Shown here: positions 33,750 through 44,300 of the stretch, piece by piece | Position numbering within the stretch: the stretch's first letter is position 1 | Layout: each line of letters starts with the position of its first letter | Source: Microglena sp. YARC | Taxonomy: Eukaryota; Chlorophyta; Chlorophyceae; Chlamydomonadales; Chlamydomonadaceae | Direction: 5' to 3' | Length of the DNA: 64,000 nt | Assembly (NCBI GenBank): GCA_022414725.1 | Contig: CM039463.1 | Coordinates: 72,419,390-72,483,389, forward strand | Translations under genes and position numbers: made by a program | Notes under the pieces: model-generated | Told to the model about the DNA's origin: nothing | Seen by the model: the letters and a program-made list of their open reading frames with translations, nothing else | Databases searched by the model: none

Positions 33750-34301
33750 CGGCCAACGAAAGGTAGGAGGGGTTAGACAGTGGCTAGTTGTAACTAAAAA
33801 TCAGCATGGGAACCCCACACCCCACACCGTATCCTTCACCCCACACCCCACACCGTATCCTTCACCCCACACCCAAGAGGTTAACAGGTTGTACCTCGTA
33901 CCTCGACGTTTTCAGGCAAGATTTATGATAATTCTCCCATAATTCTCGATAGGAGGGGGTAGAAAGTGGCTAGTTGAAATTGAAATTAGAGTGTCATTTG
34001 TGTGTGTGTTTGTGTGTCTGTTTGAGTGTGTGTTTGTGTGTATGTGTGTTGTGTGTTTGAGTGTGTTTGAGTGTGTGTGTGTGCTTGAGTGTGTGTGTGT
34101 GTTTGAGTGTGTGTGTTTGAGTGTGTGTGTTTGAGCGTGTGTGTGTGTGTGTGTGTCAGCGTGTTTCAGGGTGGGTGTGTGCAAGTGTTATCCTTTAAGT
34201 TCAGAGTTGACTTGTGTGTGTGATTTATTAGGTAGGTGGTTAATTGTGTGTGTGTGTGTGAATGTGTGTGTATATGTATGTGTATGTGTATGTGTATGTG
34301 T

Positions 34302-34333
<32 letters not shown>

Positions 34334-34380
34334 CTATGTGTGTCTGTGTCTGTGTTTGTGTGTGCATTTATATCCAACGT
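33750..34380 (+). repeat. NEK 5' flank duplication and (TG)n tract
   Basis: 33766-33805 (TAGGAGGGGTTAGACAGTGG) recurs at 33950-33990 (TAGGAGGGGGTAGAAAGTGG), so even the region upstream of the start codon is duplicated. (GTGT)n with TTTGAGTG units follows to about 34370. Confidence 0.75.
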
Positions 34381-34559
34381 GTATGTAAAGCCCTTTTATC
34401 ATGCTTCTCTCACTCCCCCTCTTCCTCATTAAATCTCTTGTCTGTATTGAACAAGCCACTTATGCATATTGAGCAAGCTGTGAGTACGTGCTAGGTGCAA
34501 TTGTGTACCTACTGTGTACTTCACTTGTGCATTCCAATTATCAATGTCGGGGCAATTCA

Positions 34560-35450
34560 GAGACCTAACAGAACCAACATCTGTACTCCAGGGCAGAAAA
34601 ACAAAACACAAAACAAAACACATGTCAACCCGCTCCCATCCCCCGGGCCGGACCTAACGGGGCCCATCCATGAGCTTGCGACGAGCGGCATTGAAACGAG
34701 AGGCCGTCGTAAAATGATAGGGTGACAGGATTCGCGTAGGCAGGTATGGTAGGGGGCGGGGGTGTGGTGGGGGGGAGGGGCGCGGGATGGAGATTTTGAG
34801 GCAGAGCTTTCAAATGGCATGAGGGATAATGGAGGAAAGCTTCTTACCGCCTGGTTCTCCGGCGGAGTGATGAGCACTAATCACGCTCGCTTGCGAAGCG
34901 GAGAAGTAGCCGGTAGCGAGGTAGAACCGAAGCTGTAGCTGAAACCGGGGACTGGCTGAGCTGTCCGCACAGTATGCTTCCGTCTGATACGCTGCGCAAA
35001 GGACAAATAACTGCGAGCCAGTTTCTGGTGCAAATTAAGCGTAACCTGGGGCTATGTTGGCTTGGGCTGTTCAGTGATAGGAAATACGCAATAGGAGCGG
35101 TGTTCGCATTGGTAGTGTTGGTAGAGTGTTGGGCTTGAATTATTGAGGGAGTCTGTTTCAGAAGGGCAAATGCGCTTAGATGTCCAGTGAATTTATGGGG
35201 GGGCGGGAGGGCAAGAACGGCTCGCGAGTCGTGAGTCACGAGTCTCACGACATCTGGGGCCCGGACGGGCCCGGGCGGGCAGGCAGGGCGCCCCAGGGGC
35301 CTTTCGAGGCCGAGCTTTCGAGGCCGAGATTTTGGACGAGGTCCCCCTGCCTTCTGATCATTGTCTCGCCATTTGTGAAAGATGTTCCCCAATGTTTCCA
35401 CAACGAACAAGGAGCGCGGGTTGGATTAAATGAAAGCACCACTATTTAAC
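34560..35450. other. GC-rich unique stretch, no gene recognised
   Basis: Includes GTCGTGAGTCACGAGTC and TTTCGAGGCCGAGCTTTCGAGGCCGAG. Open frames on both strands have no family signature. It could be a promoter-like island, but nothing ties it to a gene. Confidence 0.3.
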
Positions 35451-36080
35451 AAATGATGTACAGTATGCAGAAGATCTTACTCTTTTACCCTATACCGGTA
35501 GTGCTAGGGATCTCCAGAAGATGCTGGACAAATTGGCCGTGTATGCTAAACTAAACTCCCAACCACCTTTTTGGTGGCGTAGGTATTGAACCCCCTAGAG
35601 CAGGACCCAGATCTCAACCACGAACGGTGGCGGAGGTAAGAAGCTAACAAATGAGAAGTCACAAGAAAAAAAAGAAAAAATTACGGTGCCACTAAGCAGT
35701 CCAGGGCTTCCTGTCTTGCTCTTCTACAAGTAGAAAGATAGTCGGCTAGGTTGCTCCAAAAAGTCTTAGTCTTAGTATAGGATGAAAATCTGGCCACCAA
35801 TTTGCGTGTGTGTGGGACACTGGGACCTTTGAAACTTAAACCAGTTAACTGGAAAAGGCGGAGAAGGTCATATTCTCCAGTCATCTTTTCTTGTACTACA
35901 GTATAGCACCAAGTAATCAGATACGCGCCCTAGATATGATACCTCAGGATCACAAGGAAGAAATAATGCTGTGTACCGTACTTGGGTGTCCTCTTCGTTG
36001 GATGAGAGTGGAAAACCTGAGACTAATTATCTCATCAGATACCTACCTCACAAGGTGGTGTGCGAAATATGTATATATTT

Positions 36081-36236
36081 AGAACTTCCTCCCACTACCT
36101 GTAGGTGGAAACTGATACATGGAAACTTCCCATTGTTCCTCGGAAGGATCGAGTGTGCCACCTATGTGATTCTGGAACCGTTCAAGATGAACATCATGTT
36201 GTCTTTGAATGTACTGGCGAAGCCTTACTGAATTAG
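36081..36236 (+). pseudogene. C-terminal zinc-knuckle fragment of a non-LTR retrotransposon
   Basis: Frame starting at 36081 reads RTSSHYL, a stop, then VETDTWKLPIVPRKDRVCHL followed by CDSGTVQDEHHVVFEC. The pattern RxCxxC...DEHHxxxxC after VETxxW matches the zinc-knuckle segment found near the C-terminus of many LINE reverse transcriptase proteins. An in-frame stop and the absence of an RT domain upstream mark it as a dead fragment. It is the only trace of an autonomous retroelement I found. Confidence 0.55.
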
Positions 36237-36239
36237 AGA

Positions 36240-37960
36240 TGGAAGTACCAGAAACTGATTTCCCAATCTGAGAGTCAAATGATTGAAATTGAAATTAAAA
36301 TTGTTACATCCGTGTAGAACCGTTACTCACAGGACGTGAAGTTAAGGACACCATAGCGTAAGCCGGAGCTAGCTATAGTCACCGTAGTCAAATGATTCCT
36401 CTAATGAAATTGAAATTGAAATGGTTACATCCGTGTAAAGCAGTCACTCACAGGACGTGAGAAAAATGATTCCTCTACGTTATCTGCTGTGCAATCCAGA
36501 AGTGGAAGGTAGAGCGAATCTCCCTCCATTTCTCCATGAATGTATGAAGAGAATGGATTAAGTTTTTTTAAATGGAAATGATACGTTTTTGTATTTATTT
36601 TTTAATCGTTCAGAAAAAGAAGCCAGGAAATGAAAACATGAAGGGGGAAAATTGAAATGATTAAAGAATACCGGTAAGAAGAACGAAAAAACGTATTGTT
36701 CCCGTTTACGCGTTCCTTTGTAATTTGTGTTTACTTCCTAAAACGGCGAGCAGCTAAATTACTGGCTGAAGCTATATAATCGAGTTCAACATTAAGAGGC
36801 CCCCCGCGCGATTGCTGAGATCATTTGAGTTACTCAAGGGACATAAGGTTCACTGTAATAGTGTGTTACACAGTGTTACTTTAAGTATGTTACACAGTGT
36901 AATATTAGTATGATACACAGTGTCTCTAACGAGGACGGCTCCTCCCTTTATCCGACTAGGGCACATACTGCCGATGGGGCAGTACTGTCTTACATAGAAC
37001 AAAGTCCCCCCAATAAGTAAACAGAACTACCTTTACGCTCAACCAGACAGCCTGGAGGGGAGAGAAAACCTGGAGATAACAGCTTTATTTCCAAACGAAT
37101 GGCTCGACATGATCCATCAGCTGAACCACCAGCCCTGTACTGACAGAATAGTAAAACGGCTCGAAATATTTGACGGCCATTTAGGGGGTTTATTATCAGT
37201 TGACGTTTTTGTCCAGAGGAATATAGTTCAACGTTACACAATTGACGGTTTCAATTTTAATTGAATCTATTAATGCACCTGAACATGTATACTTGAACAT
37301 GGAACACTGGTTCATGGCCTTTTCTAAATAGCACATTACAATACCGACACAGAAAAGAGATGGATGCACCACACGGTTAACCCTAACGGCCATAACTGAC
37401 TGTACTACTAACACGACTAGGTAGTACTAACTGACAAAGACGCTAACTCGGACAACAGTAGAGACACGAATCCTGTCACATTGCATTGTGCACCGGTACT
37501 GGTACTCAGGAGTGTGGTGTAGGTAGCAGGGTTGTTTAGGACGCTGCATCCTCCGTTGCAGATACAACGTTGAAAGGTCCATTGCGTGGCAGGACGCAGG
37601 CTATACAATTGGTTGCATCTTAGGCAGCAGAGCTGGGGGTCCTCCTGAAGTACCCTGGTAGGTAGTAGTGTTCCTTATTTACTCTGCCTGCTGAAGGTGA
37701 GCAGCCTGCAAGCTAATCGACAATGTAATCTATATAAATATAAATACCGGTAGCACAGTCATTAGGGAACATATTGCTAGGATCTGCAAGTAGGGTATGT
37801 AGTACTCTGCATTGGAGGTATACAGCACAGCACAGCACATACAGCACAGAACAAGCTATACAACACAAGGTATACAGCACAGCTCATACAGCACAGCACT
37901 ACCACAAACATGATATTTGAAATAACTACGGTAATACATTCAATCGTAAACAACACCACA
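36240..37960. other. Mostly unique AT-leaning sequence, no gene recognised
   Basis: Contains a duplicated GTTACATCCGTGTA..CAGGACGTGA block (about 36303 and 36425), hairpin-module copies at 36740-36795 and 37680-37735, a GTGTTACACAGTGT cluster at 36860-36920, and a CAGCACAG tract at 37825-37900. Confidence 0.4.
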
Positions 37961-37965
37961 TTTAA

Positions 37966-38214
37966 TCATAAACAGTAGCTCATTTCAGCTAATCTGAGTT
38001 CTAGGATTTGCGAGTAAGGCATGTCATAAACAAGAGCATACACTGTGTCTATATATTGCTCGGCGACTTCTAGAACCAAGGGCATTTCGTCCCCATCGCT
38101 CAAATCTGGATCAATCCATCTTCGTCTGCCCACTTGGTGGATACTTGCTGCTCGTCGTCGCCGAGATGGTCGATGGGTTGTGAGCGTCAGCCTCTCGAGC
38201 TTCGGCTGCAACAC
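37966..38214 (-). CDS. Possible small or partial coding frame, unknown
   Basis: An 82-codon frame with balanced composition (DPDLSDGDEMPLVLEVAEQY, IDTVYALVYDMPYSQILELR) ending in TAA. It is the most protein-like frame between 34 and 39 kb. There is no recognised family, no clear splice sites, and a low-complexity Arg-rich N-terminus. It could be a terminal exon or chance. Confidence 0.25.
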   Translation of the reverse strand: MLQPKLERLTLTTHRPSRRRRAASIHQVGRRRWIDPDLSDGDEMPLVLEVAEQYIDTVYALVYDMPYSQILELRLAEMSYCL

Positions 38215-38261
38215 GGTTAACCTGAATATTGGAAGCGGTAATCTGCCTATGTACTAGCCCC

Positions 38262-38830
38262 ACAGGGTGCTTTGATAATTGTGAATTGGAGCTACTAGAT
38301 GGCGCAAACGTCTGCTACTGCTGGCGCAATGGCTGCGTGTGTGAGGTGCGCTGTGCGGGAATGGTTATTAGCCAGATTAGATTTTGCAGCCAATGCTACT
38401 TCTGACCACACATATGCCAAGGGCCTGGGCTCAACAGCCCAGAAGTTGGGCCCGGCGATGCTTAATGCAGGGCAGAGTCACTGAGCTTGGTCGGCATTTG
38501 TACATCTGCATGTGCACATCTGCGAGGAGGAGGAGGAGTACCTGGCTCCGAGCGAGTACCACCTGGCTGCTGGGGGCTTCATCCTCCCCCGCCAACCTGA
38601 CCGCGCCCTTTCCTATCTTCCCCCTGTCCGGCAGGGGTCCAACCACAGGGTGCTTTGATTATTGTAAGATAGAGCTACTAGAGGGCGCAAACGTCCCTCT
38701 GGGGATTGATCAAGGTGAGCCATACGATCTGGGAAAGGCACCCTTACCCCCACAGGCACCAGGGCAGGCACTTTTTGGCGGAGCCCCCTCTTCAAGGGGG
38801 TGGGAGCCCCCATGTTTACCCATTTAGTGA
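38262..38830 (+). repeat. 52 bp duplication and GGCGGGAGCCCCC fragment
   Basis: CACAGGGTGCTTTGATAATT at 38261 and CACAGGGTGCTTTGATTATT at 38643 start similar ~52 bp blocks. 38773-38826 is the head of the GGCGGGAGCCCCC family. Confidence 0.6.
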
Positions 38831-39077
38831 GCCATACGATCTGGGAAAGGCGTGAATGTGGAGCGCTGCTTTTTGAGCCTGCAGGTCCCTAGGGTTAGTA
38901 CGCCCTATGTGGAACCTGAACCCTATTATCTCCCCTGATAAACGGTTTGGTGTTTTTTCCGTCGTGGAATGTACTATACGCCGCGATTTGACGGGTGCTC
39001 CCGTCAAATTAGAAAGTTAAATTTTCCTGTCAGTACGGTTCAAGTTCCCAACGTGTACTGTGCACATGCAAAATCTA

Positions 39078-39286
39078 TAGTAATGATAACGCCTGGTGGG
39101 GCGTGGGATTAAGGGAGCCGTGTCTTACGGCGGTAGAGAATGGACTGCTACTTTACCTGGACAGTGCTACCATGGAGGTTGACAGCGACCGCGGACACTT
39201 AGGCTCACCCGTAGGGATTCGAACCCCGCACCTTCTGCCTGATTTCAACGAACTCAACCATTGAGCCAATCCTCGAAACGGGAGAT
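39078..39286 (-). mobile_element. tRNA-derived SINE, full length, 11 bp TSD
   Basis: Box A TGGCTCAATGG and box B GGTTCGAATCC on the minus strand, body, and 3' end ACGCCCCACCAGGCGTTATC. Perfect target duplication TGCAAAATCTA at 39067-39077 and 39287-39297. It lies head to head with the next SINE, 23 bp away. Confidence 0.9.
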
Positions 39287-39309
39287 TGCAAAATCTACAC
39301 TAAAAGCGA

Positions 39310-39509
39310 AATCCCGTTTCGACGAATGGCTCAATGGTAGAGCTAGCTGAAACAAGAAGGTGCAGGGTTCAAATCCCTACTGGTGCGCTTTAGTGTTCGC
39401 GGTTGCTGTCAACCGCCATGGTAGCTTTGTCCAGGTAAAATAGCAGCCCGTTCCCTACCGCCGGAAGACGCGGCTCCCTTAATACCAAGCCCCACCAGGC
39501 ATTATCATT
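39310..39509 (+). mobile_element. tRNA-derived SINE, full length, 11 bp TSD
   Basis: Box A TGGCTCAATGG at 39327-39337 and box B GGTTCAAATCC at 39366-39376. Target duplication ACTAAAAGCGA (39299-39309) and ACTAAAAGTGA (39510-39520), one mismatch. 3' end CCCCACCAGGCATTATCATT. Confidence 0.9.
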
Positions 39510-39524
39510 ACTAAAAGTGACTCA

Positions 39525-39605
39525 TTCGCGCCACAACTGACTAATCCGGTGACACGGTGACTAATCCGGTGACAAGGCGACTAATTCGTGCCACAACTGT
39601 CTAAT
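39525..39605 (+). repeat. GACTAATCCG short tandem repeat
   Basis: About five imperfect units of GTGACTAATCCG/GCGACTAATTCGTGCC. Confidence 0.8.
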
Positions 39606-39629
39606 CCGTACAAGATGATTAAGTTGGTT

Positions 39630-40632
39630 GACATGGCATTTCTGCAGGCAATGGCCATGTACATGACCATGGACCTCCCGCTACTGCTTCTGCTACTGCT
39701 GGCGTCGCTCCTCCTTGTCACCATTTCTTAATGCCCTGCATCTGACCATGGATTTGCTGCTGCAACTGCTGCTGCTGCTTTACCTGCTCATTGCTCATCA
39801 TTTCTTTAGGCCCTGCATCCAACCATAGACCTGCTGCTGCAACTGCTGCTGCTGCTGCTATTGCTATTGCTTCACCTGCTCATCATTTCCTCAAGCCCTG
39901 CATCTGACCCTGGGCATGCAGCTGCTGGCGTCGCTTCACCTTGCCACCATTTCTTCAAGCCCTGCATCTGACCAAGCATTTGCTGAATGCTGATGTGCTA
40001 TTGCTTCACCCGCTCATCATTTCTTCAAGCCCTGCATCCAACCATGGACCTGCTACTGCTACTGCTATTGCTGGCGTTGCTCCTCCTTGTCACCATTTCT
40101 TAATGCCCTGCATCTGACCATGGACCTGCTGCTGCAACTGCTGCTGCTGCTGCTTCACCTGCTCATTGCTCATCATTTCTTCAGGCCCTGCATCCAGCCA
40201 TAGACCTGCTGCTGCAACTGCTGCTATTGCTTCACCTGCTCATCATTTCTTCAAGCCCTGCATCTGACCCTGGGCATGCAGCTGCTGCTATTGCTTCACC
40301 TTCTCATCCTTCTTCAAGCCCTGCATCCAACCATGGACCTGCTGCTGCTATTGCTTCACCAGCACATCATTTCTTCAGGCCCTGCACCTGACCATGGGCC
40401 TGCTGCTGCTGCAATTGCTTCACCTTCTCATCCTTCTTCAGGCCCTGCATCCAACCATGGACCTGCTGCTGCTGCTGCTGCTGCTATTGCTTCACCTGCA
40501 CATCATTTCTTCAGGCCCTGCACCTGACCCTGGGCATGCAGCTGCTGCTATTGCTTCACCTTCTCATTATTTTTCAGGCCCTGCATCCAACCATGGACCT
40601 GCTGCTGCTGCTGCTATTGCTTCACCAGCACA
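39630..40632 (-). repeat. Array derived from the stop-codon end of the SAP30-like gene
   Basis: Roughly ten degenerate units containing CTTCAGGCCCTGCA.C..ACC and (GCT)n. On the minus strand this is the Gln-run and QGLKK-stop end of the last exon (CAGGGCCTGAAGAAATGATG). The units begin directly after the TGA at 40633. The plus-strand Leu-rich frames are by-products. Confidence 0.85.
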
Positions 40633-41309
40633 TCATTTCTTCAGGCCCTGCACCTGACCATGGGGCTGCTGCTGCTGCTGGCTTCGCTTACGGACACTCT
40701 CCACAAAGCGCGTCAGAACACGGTCCTCAGAATCCTGCATGCCACCACAGCGATATTCAGTGTTTGTGCTTATATGTTTGTGAACTGTGTGTGTTTGTGT
40801 GTGTGGGGTGGGGGTGTGTGTGTGTGTGTGGGGGGTCAGAATCCTGCATGCCACCACAGCGATGTTCTGTGTTTGTGCTCATATGTTTGTTTGTATGTGT
40901 GTGTGTGGGTGTGTGTGGGTGAGTGTGGGTGTGTGTGTGTGTGGGGGGGGGGCATACTGTTCTTGAATCGATAGTTTTAATCTTAACCTGGCTTAGCTTA
41001 CGGACACTCTCCACAAAGCGCGTCAGAACACGGTCCTTGGAATCCTGCATGCCATCACAGCGATGGTCCTTGTGTTTGCTCATTTGTTTGTGTTCTGTGT
41101 GTGTGTGGGGGGGGGTGTAGGTGTGGGTGTGGGTGTGGGTGGGTGGGTGGGGGGTCAGAATCCTGCACACCACCACAAGGATGATCCGTGTTGGTGCTCA
41201 TATGTTTGTGAATGTGTGTGTGTGTGTGTGTGTGTGTGTGGGGGGGGGGGGGTCAGAATCCTGCATGCCACCTCAGCGATGTTCCGTGTTGGTGCTCATA
41301 TGTTTGTGA

Positions 41310-41341
<32 letters not shown>

Positions 41342-44300
41342 CAAGCTAAATTGCTGGCTGAAGCTGTGCAACCAATTTCAATTTCAAGTTCAATTTCAAG
41401 TGTGTGTGTGTGTGTGGGGGGGGGAGGGGGGGGGGGTGGGGGGTGGGGGGGGGGCATACTGTTCTTGGATTGATAGTTTTAATCTTCACCTCGGTTTCAT
41501 TGCAGGGGTTATCATTGAATTAATTTTTCACAGTAGCACAAACTCAGGGCCCCCGTGGGTAAAACGATTGTTTGGGGTTCACTTCGTCAGTGCTTTTTTG
41601 TTAAAGCCTCTCCTGTCATGGTTGGACGAGTCCCTTTAGCCTATTTGGTCTACCCCTGGACTGTAACAACTGACTGCATGCAGGGTTAATGCGCCTTCAA
41701 AAAAGGTAATGGTAACGCCTGGTGGGGCGTGGTGTTAAGGGAGCCCGTCGTACGCGGGTAGGGAGCGGTCTTCTACCTCAACTGGACAAGCTACCATCGC
41801 GGATGACAACGACCTGCAAGTCCAAAAGCGCCCGGAGGGTGAATTAGCCTTCAAGCTAACTGCAGGATTATTTTGGCAGAGCCCTCTCTTCAAGAGCCCC
41901 CAGGGTTACCCATTTGTCCGTCCGACTGACCGACCGACCGACCATCCGTCTGACCGAGAAAAAGCCTGACACGTCAGCCAATGGTCTTGTAACTAACTCG
42001 CTCTGTTGCCACCTGTCGCTTCGTTGCAAACACACTCCGCCAATTTCTGAACGTCGCTTGCGACGCTGCATAGAACATGATGTACACGCATATTCCAACA
42101 ATGTCTGTATGTATGTTACAGTCCTGGAAACCTCGGTTGGTTGCATGCCTTGCTTACCTTACTCTTAACCTTGAGACCCATGGTGCAGAGCTGATAAGAC
42201 TATCGTCTGCTGCGTGACCCGGTACTTCATGGGCAGCAGACGTCTGGGCCAGGTATTAGCAAGAGGAGAACAATTGGATCGAATCCCTACGGGTGCGCTT
42301 TAGTGTTCGCAGTCGCTGTCAACCGCCATGGTATCTTTGTACAAGTAAAGTAGCAGCCCGTTCTCTACCGCCGTAAGAAGGGGCTCCCTTAAAACCACGC
42401 CCCACCAGCCATATCATTTATTTAGCCTTCAAGCGGCTTCAAGCTTCATTTTGTAATGGCCGTTGACCTTCATTTCTAAGAGGGATTTATTTTCTGCTAT
42501 ATATAGCGATCGCTACTTTTGACCCTGTTTTGGCCTAAATTGCCGCAATAAAAAATGTAAAAAGGTTTTGTGTGTGCCCTAAATGGCCCTACAAAGCTAC
42601 AAAAAGCTATAAAAACACTGTCCCTGGTGGAGGCTCAAAACCATAAAGCTACAAAAAAACCTCTTTCAGATTTGAAAAAGAAACTGATTTCTAATCCAGC
42701 AGATGCTGTCAGCTGAAGTTGGGCAAAGGGGATTTTTCATGCCATAGGTTGGGAGAGAGATAAGCCAAAAGACAGCTTGCGCATGCGTTTGCTTTTTGTG
42801 CTTGTGCCTCCGCATGGGAGAATGGACATGGATGGATCGTGGGCAGCCGTCCTGGTTCATCAACGATTGCATGAAGAGATTGGATACAATTCACAATGTT
42901 TGACAATGTTTTGAATGTTATTGTTACTACAGATGACAGTGGACAGCCTCAATGCAACCAAGTTCAAATTCAAGTTCAAGTTCTAGTGTGGACATGGACT
43001 TGTATGTCAAGCCATGGCGAGCACTGTTTCTTTTGGGGGCTACTCAAGGCAGCTTCTAGCCAGCTCCATTAGCCAGCTCCGTTAGCCAGACACTGAGTCG
43101 TTTCCATACCTTCCAGCTGCATTCTAATTTCTGATATGCCAGCTTCCATTCACACGAGGTAGCTTCGGGTTCTGCCCAAGGGTATTGGAAGGGAGCTACC
43201 TAGGTAGCCTGCATTCACACTAGGTAGCTTGCATTCACACTAGGTAGCTTGCATCCACACTAGGTAGCTTGCATTCACACTAGGTAGCTTGCATTCACAC
43301 TAGGTAGCTTGCATTCACACTAGGTAGCTTGCATTCACACTAGGTAGCTTGCATTCACACTAGGTAACTTCAGGTTCTGCACAAGGGTATGGGGAGGGAG
43401 TTGCCTAGAAGCTTTCATTCACACTAGGTAGCTTGCATTCGCACTAGGTAGCTTGCATTCGCACTAGGTAGCTTGCATTCGCACTAGGTAGCTTGCATTC
43501 ACACTAGGTAGCTTCAGGTTCTGCCCAAGGGTATTGGAAGGGAGCTACCTAGGTAGCTTGCATTCACACTAGGTAGCTTGCATTCACACTAGGTAACTTC
43601 AGGTTCTGCACAAGGGTATGGGGAGGGAGTTGCCTAGAAGCTTTCATCCGCACTAGGTAGCTTGCATTCACACTAGGTAGCCTAAGGTTTTTCCCAAGGG
43701 TATGGGAAGGGAGTTGCCTAGAAGCTTTCATTCGCACTAGGTAGCTTCAGATTCCACCCTAGGGTATGGGAAGGGAGTTGCCTAGAAGCTTTCATTCACA
43801 CTAGGTAGCTTGCATTCGCACTAGGTAGCTTCAGATTCCACCCAAGGGTATGGGAAGGGAGTTGCCTAGAAGCTTTCATTCACACTAGGTAGCTTGCATT
43901 CGCACTAGGTAGATTCAGATTCCACCCAAGGGTATGGGAAGGGAGTTGCCTAGAAGCTTTCATTCACACTAGGTAGCTTGCATTCACACTAGGTAGCTTG
44001 CATTCACACTAGGTAGCTTCAGATTCCACCCAAGGGTATGGGAAGGGAGTTGCCTAGAAGCTTTCATTCGCACTAGGTAGCTTGCATTCGCACTAGGGTA
44101 TGGGAAGGGAGTTGCCTAGAAGCTTTCATTCACACTAGGTAGCTTTCATTCACACTAGGTAGCTTCAGATTCCACCCAAGGGTATGGGAAGGGAGTTGCC
44201 TAGAAGCTTTCATTCGCACTAGGTAGTTTGCATTCGCACTAGGGTATGGGAAGGGAGTTGCCTAGAAGCTTTCATTCACACTAGGTAGCTTGCATTCGCA

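Noticed and set aside
40276..40922. Leu-rich plus-strand frames (possible membrane proteins)
   Set aside because: Antisense of the Gln-run/stop array of the SAP30-like gene; the Leu runs are (CTG)n.
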